A stretch of 41,917 nt of DNA from Shewanella waksmanii ATCC BAA-643 (lineage in GTDB: Bacteria > Pseudomonadota > Gammaproteobacteria > Enterobacterales > Shewanellaceae): contig NZ_JAEH01000048.1 of NCBI RefSeq assembly GCF_000518805.1, positions 1 to 41,917 on the forward strand. Direction: 5' to 3'. Positions within the stretch are counted from its first letter, which is position 1. Each line of letters begins with the position of its first letter. Of this stretch, positions 25,607 through 34,526 are shown in pieces. A program made the translations under genes and the position numbers. The notes below the pieces were generated by a model. That model was not told where the DNA came from. It ran no database searches and worked only from the letters and a program-made list of their open reading frames with translations.

Positions 25607-26303
25607 GGGCTTGAGCGAGTTTGGCCTGCACTTGATCCATGCAAGCATTGAGACGAGTTTCAACCGATGCATCGGCATCTGTGTGTTCGGTAACGATTCG
25701 ACAGCCACCTGCTGAAATGTCAGCGTCTGCCACTAAATGCCAGTCTGCCACTTTGTCTGCTGCAAGGTTTTGCAGTTGTTTTACGGCACTGGGCTCCAAA
25801 TGAATGGCAATGTTGCCTTGGTTATCTGGCAGGGCGGCTAAGGTTTCTTCAATCAAAGCCAATATCTGTTGTGGTTGCAACGTTAACTCGCAGCGAATCA
25901 CTTGTTGAGATACGCGGCGAACCAGATCAAGAATGAGTGATTGCTGCTCATTGATCTGTTGGTTGTAGCCTTCTTCGAGCAGAGATTTTAGCGCACTCAG
26001 CGGCGTCAGCACCTCATTGAGCTGCTGATCAATATCGGTTTTTCCTGCCAGTTCACCGGCGGCCTTTCCTTGGTTGAAGCCCGCAGCATGCCCCGCGCGG
26101 CGGCCTTCCTCTTTACCTGATTCTAGGCCTTCACGATGACCATTAGTAAGCCCCTCTTCATAGCCTTTATCATAAGCTTGTTGGTAGTCGTCCCACCCAG
26201 GCTCCTGTGTATCGCTGTGCTCTGGTGCCTGCAAAGGGGCAAAACGATGACGTCGTGCCAACTGGCTGTTTAATCGCCATTTATTGTTTGGGTTACGGGT
26301 CAT
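25599..26303 (-). CDS. fliH: Export ATPase regulator FliH (lateral)
   Basis: 234 residues. The central region has the Gly/Ala-rich helix repeats typical of FliH (GYEEGLTNGHREGLESGKEE, then AGHAAGFNQGKAAGE). The C-terminal domain resembles a V/F-ATPase stator (VRRVSQQVIRCELTLQPQQI). ATG 26303 is 2 nt after the fliG stop. It holds FliI and docks it to FliN. Confidence 0.93.
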   Translation of the reverse strand: MTRNPNNKWRLNSQLARRHRFAPLQAPEHSDTQEPGWDDYQQAYDKGYEEGLTNGHREGLESGKEEGRRAGHAAGFNQGKAAGELAGKTDIDQQLNEVLTPLSALKSLLEEGYNQQINEQQSLILDLVRRVSQQVIRCELTLQPQQILALIEETLAALPDNQGNIAIHLEPSAVKQLQNLAADKVADWHLVADADISAGGCRIVTEHTDADASVETRLNACMDQVQAKLAQAHD

Positions 26304-26305
26304 GG

Positions 26306-27313
26306 TTACTCCACCACTTGCTCTTCAAAGAGCTGTAATTCAATTTCGCCTTCATCCATCAATTGCTTGGCGATCTCCATAATTTCGCGTCGAGCGGCAA
26401 TGGCTTGGCTAACTGGTACAGCGCCAATAGCGTCGACTTGAGTCTCAATGGCCGATGACATACGTTTTGGTAGTGCATCCAACAGCGTCGATTTGAGTTC
26501 ACTGTCGATGCCTTTAAGGGCGATGGCTAAGGTTTCTGCGGGAACATTGGCCATCACTTCTTGTAAGGTTTCCGCTTTTTGTCGTCCTAGTATGATGAAA
26601 TCAAACATATTGTCAGCAACGTCACTGGCTAAGCCTTTGTCGTGTAGTTTGATCATCTCCATTAGCTGCTCACGGTCACCTTCAAAGCGATTGAGAATAT
26701 CGGCGACTTGGCGAATACCTGCGACTTGGGTGTGGCTTTTTTCCATGGCAATTAGCATGCAGCGTTCGACTAGCTGCCTGAGTTCGTCGACGACATCGCG
26801 GTCGAGTTCACCCAATTGCGCGATCCGCACTAATACCTCGTCTTGGCCGGCAGCAGGTAGACTTTGTAGCACTTGCGCGGCGCTTTCTGCTGGCAGTAGT
26901 CCCAGTAATACAGCTTGTAATTGGCTATGCTCATTGGTGATTTCTCGCGCCAATAGCTGGGGTTCAACCCATTCAAGCCGTTTTACTAAGGTCTTGATCT
27001 CGTCACCGTAAATACTATCTATTAAACTTTTGGCGACCCGATCGCCTAATGCCATATCTAAGGTTTTTTGCAAATAACCTCTAGAGGCTCGTGCGATACC
27101 GGATTGCTCTTGATAGCGCATAAAAAATCGGCCGAGTACTGCTTCAGCTTCTTGTTGAGTGATACTCGAAAGTCGCGCCATTTTATGGCTAAGATGCTGT
27201 ACATCGTTGCGATCAAGATGGGCCATTACTTGGGCCGCACCTTTCTCTCCCATGCTTAATAGCAACATCGCTGCCTGATCTAAGTTGTCCATTTTGATAT
27301 TCGGTTCACTCAT
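26306..27313 (-). CDS. fliG: Motor switch protein FliG (lateral)
   Basis: 335 residues. N-terminal LDQAAMLLLSMGEKGAAQVMAHLDRNDVQHL, middle domain with EHSQLQAVLLGLLPAESAAQVL, C-terminal domain with FDFIILGRQKAETLQEVMANVP and MSSAIETQVDAIGAVPVSQ. It transmits stator torque from LafT. ATG 27313; the Shine-Dalgarno is weak and a 61-nt gap separates it from fliF. Confidence 0.96.
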   Translation of the reverse strand: MSEPNIKMDNLDQAAMLLLSMGEKGAAQVMAHLDRNDVQHLSHKMARLSSITQQEAEAVLGRFFMRYQEQSGIARASRGYLQKTLDMALGDRVAKSLIDSIYGDEIKTLVKRLEWVEPQLLAREITNEHSQLQAVLLGLLPAESAAQVLQSLPAAGQDEVLVRIAQLGELDRDVVDELRQLVERCMLIAMEKSHTQVAGIRQVADILNRFEGDREQLMEMIKLHDKGLASDVADNMFDFIILGRQKAETLQEVMANVPAETLAIALKGIDSELKSTLLDALPKRMSSAIETQVDAIGAVPVSQAIAARREIMEIAKQLMDEGEIELQLFEEQVVE

Positions 27314-27374
27314 TTCGCTTTCACTTCTGTAATGATCAAGTTGGGCTGTTTTCGGTTCAGCACGATGGCGTTAT

Positions 27375-29075
27375 TTACGGATTTTCTTTATCACTGATCC
27401 AATGGGATATCACCTCTGCCACCCTCGCTGGCTCTTGATTTGCCAACAGGCTCAAATGTTCCATTTTCACTGTCAGTGGCGAGCTAGGTTCGGGTAATCC
27501 TTGGGTTCCCATCCAAGTACTGGCGTTGTCGTTACCGCCAGCCATTAACTGATCGGCTAAAGCTTGGGCATCATCGGTGGCTGGCAATGCCGCGGTTTGA
27601 TTGTCTTCTATGGCTGCCAATGGCTGCGCATCATTTTCGTTTTCGCTGTGGTGATCCACGGTACGGGTGAGGTGGCTCACAAGCGGACGCAGGACGAATA
27701 AGATCAACCCAAGGCCTAATATGCCGCCAATCAGATAGCGCAGATAAGCTTGGTAACCCTCAGCTTGCCACCAAGGCATTGGCTCAAATTGAGCGATTTG
27801 TACTGGCGCAAAATCGAAACTATTAATACTGAATTGGTCGCCTCGTGCGGCGGTATAGCCGATGGCATCTTGTACCATAGTGCCTAGCTGGTTAAGTTGC
27901 GCATCGCTCCAGCCACCTTCGCCTGCAGCTTGGTTGTTAAGCAGTACTGACACCGACAGAGTCTCCAGTTGCATCTGTTGAAAACGGGTATGACGTACCG
28001 AGCGTCCCACTTCAAATTGGCGACTTTGCTGCTGATTTAAATTGCGGCTAGCATTATTGTTTTCGTCTGCATCATTACCCGGTGGTTGGTTAGCCAGTGC
28101 CCCCGGAATGCCAAGTGCTAACTCACTGTTGGTTTCTGCCGTGCTAGAGTTCTCTTGGCGCACAACCGTATCAGGGTCGATCGCTTCACGGGTTTCTTCG
28201 ACTTGGTTAAAGTTAACCTGAGCGGCAATTTGAACCTGAAAATTCTCTTGGCCCAATACCGGTGCTAACATGCTTGAAGCCCGATTGATTAAGCTTTGCT
28301 CTAGCTCTTGGGTGTATTTTAGTTGCCTATCTCGTGCTTGGGTGATGTCTTGGTTCATGGCCACCCCAGCACTTAAGTGATTGCCTTCTTGGTCGACAAT
28401 TTGAACCCGTTCTGGGGTCATACCGGTAACGCTGCCGGAAACTAAATTTGCAATAGCTTCAATTTGATTGGCTTGTACTTTGGCGCCGGCGTATAAATCA
28501 AGCATCACTGATGCCGAAGGTAGTTCTGGCTGGGCTCGAATAAATAGTGTTCGCTTAGGGATGGCTAAGTGTACCCGCGCGGTGCGCACAGATTTGAGTG
28601 CCATGATGGTGCGTGAAAGCTCACCTTCGAGACTGTGGCGGTACTTGGCTTGCTCCATAAATTGGCTGGTGCCAATACCGGAGTTATCCAGTGACTCCAT
28701 GCCACTAGGTAGTTGGGCTTTTACGCCTTTTGCTGCTAGTAACATCCGCGCTTTGCTGAGTTTGTCTTCCTGCACCAAGATGAGGCCACTATTGGTTTCA
28801 ATCTGGTAATTGATCCCTTCTGCCTCAAGTACTTCAATCACCTGAGCAGTATCAACTTTATCTTGATGCCCATATAAAGGACGGTAGCCTTGAGAGGCGG
28901 TCCACAGCAGCAGTACAATTACGCATGCGACCACACAGGCCAGCACGGCGAGCACCAATACTTGTCGGTCTCCTCGATTGAATCGTTGCCATTTGGCTTT
29001 GGCTGATGAGAGCAGGTCTTGGTTGTCGTTAACGTCCGTGATTGCGTCAGCGCTTTGGGCCAGAGTGGTAGACAT
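27375..29075 (-). CDS. fliF: MS-ring protein FliF (lateral)
   Basis: 566 residues. Two membrane segments (about 41-62 and 445-465) flank the ring-building periplasmic region with ALKSVRTARVHLAIPKRTLF and QENFQVQIAAQVNFNQVEETRE. The C-terminal tail that binds FliG is present (PLTVKMEHLSLLANQEPARVAEVISHWI). It is the base on which the whole motor is built. ATG 29075 with AAGGAT upstream. Confidence 0.96.
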   Translation of the reverse strand: MSTTLAQSADAITDVNDNQDLLSSAKAKWQRFNRGDRQVLVLAVLACVVACVIVLLLWTASQGYRPLYGHQDKVDTAQVIEVLEAEGINYQIETNSGLILVQEDKLSKARMLLAAKGVKAQLPSGMESLDNSGIGTSQFMEQAKYRHSLEGELSRTIMALKSVRTARVHLAIPKRTLFIRAQPELPSASVMLDLYAGAKVQANQIEAIANLVSGSVTGMTPERVQIVDQEGNHLSAGVAMNQDITQARDRQLKYTQELEQSLINRASSMLAPVLGQENFQVQIAAQVNFNQVEETREAIDPDTVVRQENSSTAETNSELALGIPGALANQPPGNDADENNNASRNLNQQQSRQFEVGRSVRHTRFQQMQLETLSVSVLLNNQAAGEGGWSDAQLNQLGTMVQDAIGYTAARGDQFSINSFDFAPVQIAQFEPMPWWQAEGYQAYLRYLIGGILGLGLILFVLRPLVSHLTRTVDHHSENENDAQPLAAIEDNQTAALPATDDAQALADQLMAGGNDNASTWMGTQGLPEPSSPLTVKMEHLSLLANQEPARVAEVISHWISDKENP

Positions 29076-29137
29076 GTTCGATTAATCCTTGCTATGAAGT
29101 TTGGCGGTTACTGGAGGGGTCATTGTTACCGGCATAG

Positions 29138-29476
29138 TTACAGTGGCATTTTCATCACTTCGTCAAATGCTTGAACTAAGCGATTGCGGATCTGCATCAT
29201 GGTTGAAAAAGACAAACTGGCTTTTTGTGAAGCAACCATGGCGCCAACTAAATCATCGCTTTCACCACTATCTACAGCTCGCATCAACGCGGAGGAGTAG
29301 TTTTGGTCGCTGTTGACCGCAGTGACTTTTTGCTGCATCAGCTCAGAAAAGCTAGGGGTAGCCACACCAAAATCTCTGGGGTTGCTGGCCACTTTGATTG
29401 CCCCTTTCGCGATTTCTGTGTGGATACTCATGGTATCCATCATCGACTGAGGGCTGATGAGTGTCGCGTTAGACAT
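29138..29476 (-). CDS. fliE: MS-ring to rod junction protein FliE (lateral)
   Basis: 112 residues, typical. The C-terminal signature is clear (LVGAMVASQKASLSFSTMMQIRNRLVQAFDEVMKMPL). ATG 29476 with TAGGAAT upstream, 29 nt after lafK. No separate promoter seen, so it is probably read from the motY-lafK transcript. Confidence 0.94.
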   Translation of the reverse strand: MSNATLISPQSMMDTMSIHTEIAKGAIKVASNPRDFGVATPSFSELMQQKVTAVNSDQNYSSALMRAVDSGESDDLVGAMVASQKASLSFSTMMQIRNRLVQAFDEVMKMPL

Positions 29477-29505
29477 GATTAAATTCCTAAATCAGAGTGG
29501 CTGGA

Positions 29506-30813
29506 TCAGGCTGCCTGGCCTTTATCAGCCAGTACTTTGTCAATATCTATGCCCTGCTCACGCATTTGTGCGAGCTTGTAGCGTAGAGCTCGAGTGGTCA
29601 TTCCGAGGGAGTCGGCGCTGTGACTACGGTGACCATTAAATCGTTTTAGTGTGTCGATAATGTATTGAAACTCAGCTTGTTTCTTAGAAGCCTTCAAACC
29701 CGATTCGCTATTGCTTTGGGCAACGACACAGTGATGTGACTCGCTGGCGATACCGAGTTCGGCGGCCTGTAGGGCTAAGCCTCGTCGCATAATCAACGCA
29801 CGTTGGATGGTGTTCTCTAGCTCACGTACATTACCCGGCCAATCGTGGGCCAGTAATAGTTGTTTTGCAGCTTCACTGAGAAAACAGTTGTCGGCTTGTA
29901 TCGGTTGGTAGCGTTTTAGAAAGTGGGCCGCTAATGGCAAAATGTCTTCGCGCCTATCCCGTAACGGGGTAATTTTTAGTGGTAGCACATCAAGTCGGTA
30001 GAATAGGTCTTCACGAAAATCACCTTGCTTAACCGCTTGGCGTAAATCTCGGTTAGTTGCTGCGATAACACGAATATCCAGCGCGATTGATTGGTGACCG
30101 CCCACTCGTTCAACTTCTCTTTCCTGCAGTACTCGCAGTAGCTTGGCTTGCAGCAGTATCGGCATTTCACCAATTTCATCGAGTAAGATAGTGCCGCCAT
30201 TGGCCATCTCAAATTTTCCAGCTTGATCACAGCTGGCGCCGGTAAAAGCACCTTTAACATGACCAAATAAGATCGACTCTAAAATACTCTCAGGGATTGC
30301 GGCGCAATTAACTGCAATAAAAGGTTTGTCAGCACGATTTGAGTGACGGTGGATATATCGAGCTACGGGCTCTTTGCCTGTACCGCTTTCGCCAGTGAGT
30401 AATACGCTGGCCTCCGTTGATGCCGCGCGATGGGCCAACATCAGTAATTGTCGGCTCGTTGCGCTAGCAACAACCAATTCATTATCAGGTTGCTCTAGGC
30501 GGCGAAGACGACGAAATAGCGATTGTACCTGAGCTTCATCAATCGGGTGTAAAAGGTAGTCTTGAACACCCTGCTGCATGGCGGTAGTGGCAATGTCAGT
30601 TTGTTCTGGTTTTAACACAGCAATTTGGTTTTTTGCCGGGTTGGCTTTCAATATGTCTGTGACGTCTTCGGCAACAGCTTGACTGAGATCGATCAGCGCG
30701 AGCCAAGGGTGTGTGGCTTGGCGATGGCAAGGCATAAACCCTAATAACGCCAACTCATTTTGACTGTGCGTAGACAGTGCAACATTAGACAATTGGTAGT
30801 CGTAAGTTGACAT
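29506..30813 (-). CDS. lafK: LafK, sigma-54-dependent master activator of the lateral system
   Basis: 435 residues. N-terminal degenerate receiver-like domain (1-105), AAA+ domain with Walker A GESGTGKE (141-148), sigma-54 contact loop GAFTGA (188-193) and Walker B GTILLDE (207-213). A C-terminal Fis-type helix-turn-helix follows (about 400-422, SADSLGMTTRALRYKLAQMR). In FleQ and FlrA an LFRS segment before the AAA+ core helps bind c-di-GMP. Here the place is LVVAS (113-117), without the arginine. It should activate the sigma-54 promoters at 10938 and 22246. The ATG overlaps the motY stop by one base (TAATG), so it is coupled to motY. Confidence 0.93.
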   Translation of the reverse strand: MSTYDYQLSNVALSTHSQNELALLGFMPCHRQATHPWLALIDLSQAVAEDVTDILKANPAKNQIAVLKPEQTDIATTAMQQGVQDYLLHPIDEAQVQSLFRRLRRLEQPDNELVVASATSRQLLMLAHRAASTEASVLLTGESGTGKEPVARYIHRHSNRADKPFIAVNCAAIPESILESILFGHVKGAFTGASCDQAGKFEMANGGTILLDEIGEMPILLQAKLLRVLQEREVERVGGHQSIALDIRVIAATNRDLRQAVKQGDFREDLFYRLDVLPLKITPLRDRREDILPLAAHFLKRYQPIQADNCFLSEAAKQLLLAHDWPGNVRELENTIQRALIMRRGLALQAAELGIASESHHCVVAQSNSESGLKASKKQAEFQYIIDTLKRFNGHRSHSADSLGMTTRALRYKLAQMREQGIDIDKVLADKGQAA

Positions 30814-31721
30814 TATTGTGATACTCCAGCGGTGTCTTGGGCTAACTGTGGGTTGGGTGAGTCCTTAATAAGCCTCACGGATACACGACGGTTTTTAGCT
30901 TGCCCCGCTTGATGGTGGTTACTGGCTAGTGGTGCTCGGGTGCCATGGTGACGAACTTGAATCATGGCGCTATCAATGCCGACTTCAACTAAGCGTGCAC
31001 TGACCTCGTCAGCACGCTGCTTACTGAGTACCAAGTTTGCTAGGCGATCACCCACTGCGTCAGCATGGCCATCAACTAAGACTTGTTTGATGCTCGAATC
31101 GACCTTGATATAAGCCGCGATCGCTTCGATATCGCTAAATTGAGTCGGGGTGAGCAGACTCTCAGCACTGGCAAAATTGAATGTCACATGGCGTACATAC
31201 TCGAAAGGCTTTGGTAGCAACTGTTGTCGACATTGGCGAAAGGCGAGCGCGACAGAGCGAGTATTAACTGGGGCGCTTTTTACTAAATAGCCGATATCTG
31301 CACTTGGCTGAATATAAGTTTGCCAGGTTTTGCCCAGCTCTAATGCTTCAACAAATTGGGCGGTGTTGTGTTGGCTACTTGCTTGTCTGCCCAGCCATTG
31401 TAGCTGAGTACCGTGTTGACCGACTGGCTGGTTTGCCTGCCAACTGGCATTGACAATACTAATGTTGCTTGCGTGCTGCTGCAGTGCTAGCCAATCGGTT
31501 TGCAGTGCGATATCAATTTTCTCGCCCGGTTTTGCGCTAAGTACGTAGTCACCAAAGCCATCGACATAGTGGCGTATTTCGCAGCCATAAGGGCTGCCAT
31601 TAAATTGCCATTGCGATAATTCCATAGGGGTTTGATAAGCGATGGTACTTGCTTGTACTTTGCCAGCAAAAAAGAATGTCGCTAACAAAATGCAGCATAA
31701 AATACTGTTTATTGATGCCAA
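30813..31721 (-). CDS. motY: MotY, stator-associated periplasmic protein (lateral)
   Basis: 302 residues. TTG start, because a stop lies three codons upstream and no ATG is available; AAGGA lies 9 nt or so before it. Sec signal peptide to about residue 24 (VQA). The N-terminal MotY domain has GCEIRHYVDGFGDYVLSAKPGE, and a C-terminal OmpA-like peptidoglycan-binding domain follows (LVDGHADAVGDRLANLVLSK, then QRADEV and KNRRVSVRL). It forms the T-ring-like part that helps LafT/LafU anchor. First gene of motY-lafK-fliEFGHIJ. Confidence 0.92.
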   Translation of the reverse strand: MASINSILCCILLATFFFAGKVQASTIAYQTPMELSQWQFNGSPYGCEIRHYVDGFGDYVLSAKPGEKIDIALQTDWLALQQHASNISIVNASWQANQPVGQHGTQLQWLGRQASSQHNTAQFVEALELGKTWQTYIQPSADIGYLVKSAPVNTRSVALAFRQCRQQLLPKPFEYVRHVTFNFASAESLLTPTQFSDIEAIAAYIKVDSSIKQVLVDGHADAVGDRLANLVLSKQRADEVSARLVEVGIDSAMIQVRHHGTRAPLASNHHQAGQAKNRRVSVRLIKDSPNPQLAQDTAGVSQ

Positions 31722-32258
31722 ACCAACTCATTCCTTTTTCTTGTTATTCTAATTTAGTGAATATTTTTAGTTTATAAAACACACTCAATAAATAACCCGC
31801 CTCATGATTTGAAGCTTTAGGTCGCTAATAAAACATTGTTTAGATTATAAGTAAATGCTTTTTTTGTGAATTATTGTATTTTTTGATCTGCTTGTAAATA
31901 TTGGTTTTAAAATATTAAAAATATATTCCAATTTGATGGTTTAATATGTTTGAATGCTTTTTTGTGATTGCCGGTTGAGGTTTTTGCGGGACAAAAATCT
32001 CTGGTGAAACAAAATATTTCATTTTTAAGATGTTGTTTTTTAAGGGTTTAGAATTTTTATTCGAAAAAACTCAAAAAATAATTTAAGTTTTATGAAAAAT
32101 TGTCGCTATATGGTTTATTTTGTTTTTTGATACTTAATTTATTTATTAGTTTTATGGTTTGATTTTGTGGTGGCGTCATATAAATGTCACCTGTCATTTT
32201 ATTGGTGTTTATATTTTTTGTGTTGAGTTTTTGACGCTAATATATATTGGGGTGAGTT
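31722..32258. other. AT-rich divergent control region between motY and fliM
   Basis: 537 bp with no credible gene and much lower G+C than either side; long T and A runs occur throughout. It must hold promoters for both motY-lafK-fliEFGHIJ (minus) and fliMNPQR-flhBA (plus). I searched both strands for a GG-N10-GC sigma-54 pair and found none. CCGGTTGAGGTTTTTGCGG near 31971-31989 misses by one base of spacing. The composition is what H-NS-type silencers bind, which is inference. Confidence 0.6.
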
Positions 32259-33140
32259 TTGAAAATAACATCTAAAGCTAGATTGATTAAAAATCCTGCA
32301 GTGGAGAATATTAGACCGGTTGTTTTAATCAAAGAAAAACTCGCTAGAAGTCGGTTAATCATACAGATTGAAAGCTGTCAAAAGCAGTTAATAGAAAACA
32401 TTAACACCGTGCTTAATCCGATTATTCGCCAGGGGCATCATGGAGTCTATGAGGGTGTGTTGTCGACTCAAGATCAAACGGTGACACCGGATATCCATGG
32501 CGCGTGGTTTTTGCTGAGCTACCAAGGTTCGCCATTGGCGTGGTGGCGTATTGATCGTTGCACATTAGACCAACTAGCTAGTGGGTATTATGGCAGCGTT
32601 GATAGCCCCTTGTGTTCACCACTTCGAGAGCCTAGCCAATCTGAGTTTCGTCTTGCCAAAAAACTGATGTTAGCGGCGTTGTCGGCTTTGCCCGTTGTCA
32701 CGTTAGATGAACACGCGTTGCAGCTTAGTTTAGTCACTAACCAAACTCCCTTAGATGCACCATTTAGCTGGCAACTGTCTTTTCCACAAGAGCAGTGTGG
32801 CGCCGACATGCGTTTTTGTATGACCGAAAAACTGTTGGGCTTAATGGCTGAGCAGCCAAGTCATTACATGGTGGCTGCGGATTTGCCTGAGCAACTGGCG
32901 CAAAGATTGAGTCAGATCCCTACCAAAATACTGTTAGAACTGGGGCGGCAAGTGACGCCGGTTACCTCGCTAAGCAACTTAAGTGTGGGTGACATTTTAC
33001 CCATGAGTTTACATTCTCGCTGTCCGGTTACGGTCGGAAAGCGGCCCTTGTTTTACGCCACGGTCCATACCCACGATGGTCAGATGGTGGCCAAATTGAC
33101 CCAAGATGCTTTTCCACAAGAGGAGATTCCCCATGACTGA
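32259..33140 (+). CDS. fliM: Motor switch protein FliM (lateral), without CheY-binding N-terminus
   Basis: 293 residues against ~330-340 for chemotactic FliM. TTG start, GGGGTGAG just upstream. The first ~25 residues (MKITSKARLIKNPAVENIRP) have no LSQxEIDALL motif, where CheY-P docks in standard FliM. The middle domain is divergent, and the C-terminal SpoA domain is recognisable (VTPVTSLSNLSVGDILPMSL). In Shewanella putrefaciens CN-32 the secondary FliM is reported to lack the same motif, so the motor does not answer to chemotaxis. The last 8 nt overlap fliN. Confidence 0.9.
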   Translation: MKITSKARLIKNPAVENIRPVVLIKEKLARSRLIIQIESCQKQLIENINTVLNPIIRQGHHGVYEGVLSTQDQTVTPDIHGAWFLLSYQGSPLAWWRIDRCTLDQLASGYYGSVDSPLCSPLREPSQSEFRLAKKLMLAALSALPVVTLDEHALQLSLVTNQTPLDAPFSWQLSFPQEQCGADMRFCMTEKLLGLMAEQPSHYMVAADLPEQLAQRLSQIPTKILLELGRQVTPVTSLSNLSVGDILPMSLHSRCPVTVGKRPLFYATVHTHDGQMVAKLTQDAFPQEEIPHD

Positions 33141-33486
33141 ACAAAGCTTAATTGATGATGACTTTTTACTCGATGATGATCTATTTGCGGCCGATGACAC
33201 CCTAGCGGCACCGGTGGCAAAAAAACCAGTGAAAGACATGTCGTTTTTTCAGCAGCTACCCGTCCAAGTCACCCTTGAGTTAGCCAGTGCTGAAATCGCA
33301 CTTGGTGAGCTGACTAAGATGGGGCAAGGCGATGTCATTGGCCTAGATCGTATGGTGGGCGAGCCGCTAGATATTCGTGTGAACGGTGCGTTATTAGGCC
33401 GCGGTGAAGTGGTGGAAGTGAATGGTCGCTATGGCGTGCGTTTATTGGAAGTTGAATCGATTAGCCTGACCGGAGCCAACGACTAG
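33133..33486 (+). CDS. fliN: Motor switch protein FliN (lateral)
   Basis: 117 residues from ATG 33133 with AGGAG 7 nt upstream; the longer frame to 33106 lies in fliM. An acidic N-terminal arm (LIDDDFLLDDDLFAADD) is followed by a full SpoA domain (FFQQLPVQVTLELASAEIAL, VIGLDRMVGEPLDIRVNGAL, YGVRLLEVESI). It builds the lower C-ring and docks FliH. Confidence 0.95.
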   Translation: MTEQSLIDDDFLLDDDLFAADDTLAAPVAKKPVKDMSFFQQLPVQVTLELASAEIALGELTKMGQGDVIGLDRMVGEPLDIRVNGALLGRGEVVEVNGRYGVRLLEVESISLTGAND

Positions 33487-33487
33487 C

Positions 33488-34216
33488 ATGCGCTTACTGC
33501 TGATCCTAGGTTTACTCTTGTTTGCACCGTTCGCTACCGCCAATGATGGCCTGACTTTATTTACCTATGGTCAAGGGGATCAAGCCCAAGCCGTCAATAT
33601 CAAACTAGAGATCCTTGCTTTGATGACGGTGCTCAGTTTTTTACCTGCGCTACTGATGATGTTGACCAGCTTTACCCGGATCATTGTGGTACTGGCAATC
33701 TTGCGTCAGGCGATTGGCCTGCAGCAAAGTCCGCCGAATAAAGTGCTACTTGGGATCGCCTTGGTGATCACCATTTTTATTATGCGTCCGACTGGCAATG
33801 ATATCTATCAGCAAGCCTACTTGCCTTATGACAATGGTGATATTGAGTTAACCGAAGCGGTCAAAATAGGTGAAGGGCCACTGAGGCAGTTCATGTTGGC
33901 ACAGACCCGTGAAACCGATCTCGAGCAGATGCTTAAGATTGCCAATGAACCCACGACGTTAACCGCCGATCAAGTGCCGTTCTTTGTGTTAATGCCAGCT
34001 TTTGTGCTCAGTGAACTCAAAACGGCGTTTCAAATTGGCTTCTTGCTGTTTTTGCCTTTTCTAATCATCGATCTGGTTGTCGCGAGTGTGTTGATGTCGA
34101 TGGGGATGATGATGTTATCACCTTTGATTATCTCTCTGCCTTTCAAGCTAATGGTGTTTGTACTGGTTGACGGCTGGACCATGACCGTCAGTACCTTGGT
34201 GGGTAGCTTTGGCTAG
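33488..34216 (+). CDS. fliP: Export gate protein FliP (lateral)
   Basis: 242 residues. Cleavable signal (LLLILGLLLFAPFATA) followed by four membrane helices. FliP motifs: ILALMTVLSFLPALLMMLTSFTRIIVVLAILRQAIG, and PFFVLMPAFVLSELKTAFQIGF. Pore subunit of the export gate. One base after fliN. No fliO gene is present before it, although fliO usually sits between fliN and fliP. Confidence 0.96.
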   Translation: MRLLLILGLLLFAPFATANDGLTLFTYGQGDQAQAVNIKLEILALMTVLSFLPALLMMLTSFTRIIVVLAILRQAIGLQQSPPNKVLLGIALVITIFIMRPTGNDIYQQAYLPYDNGDIELTEAVKIGEGPLRQFMLAQTRETDLEQMLKIANEPTTLTADQVPFFVLMPAFVLSELKTAFQIGFLLFLPFLIIDLVVASVLMSMGMMMLSPLIISLPFKLMVFVLVDGWTMTVSTLVGSFG

Positions 34217-34254
34217 TGATGATAGAGATGATGGCATGCCAATAGGAACTGCTC

Positions 34255-34524
34255 ATGGATGTGAATGAATTAACGGTGATGTTCTCCGATGCAATCTACC
34301 TGGTGGTGGCCATGGTGGCTGTATTGGTTGTGCCAGGGCTGCTGGTGGGTCTAATGATTGCGGTGTTTCAGGCGGCGACCCAGGTCAACGAGCAAACCTT
34401 GAGCTTCTTACCTAGGTTAGTGCTTACCCTGCTAATGGTGCTGTTTTCTGGGTCTTGGCTGCTACAGCAGATCAGTGACTTTTTCGCCGAGTTGTTTATG
34501 ACAATTCCGCACATTATTGGTTAA
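34255..34524 (+). CDS. fliQ: Export gate protein FliQ (lateral)
   Basis: 89 residues, two membrane helices with the FliQ signature (VPGLLVGLMIAVFQAATQVNEQTLSFLPR). ATG 34255 with AGGAA 8 nt upstream; 38 nt after fliP. Confidence 0.95.
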   Translation: MDVNELTVMFSDAIYLVVAMVAVLVVPGLLVGLMIAVFQAATQVNEQTLSFLPRLVLTLLMVLFSGSWLLQQISDFFAELFMTIPHIIG

Positions 34525-34526
34525 CT

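Noticed and set aside
31971..31989. Sigma-54-like CCGGTTGAGGTTTTTGCGG before fliM
   Set aside because: GG to GC spacing is 11 and not 10, and the -24 box lacks GGCAC.
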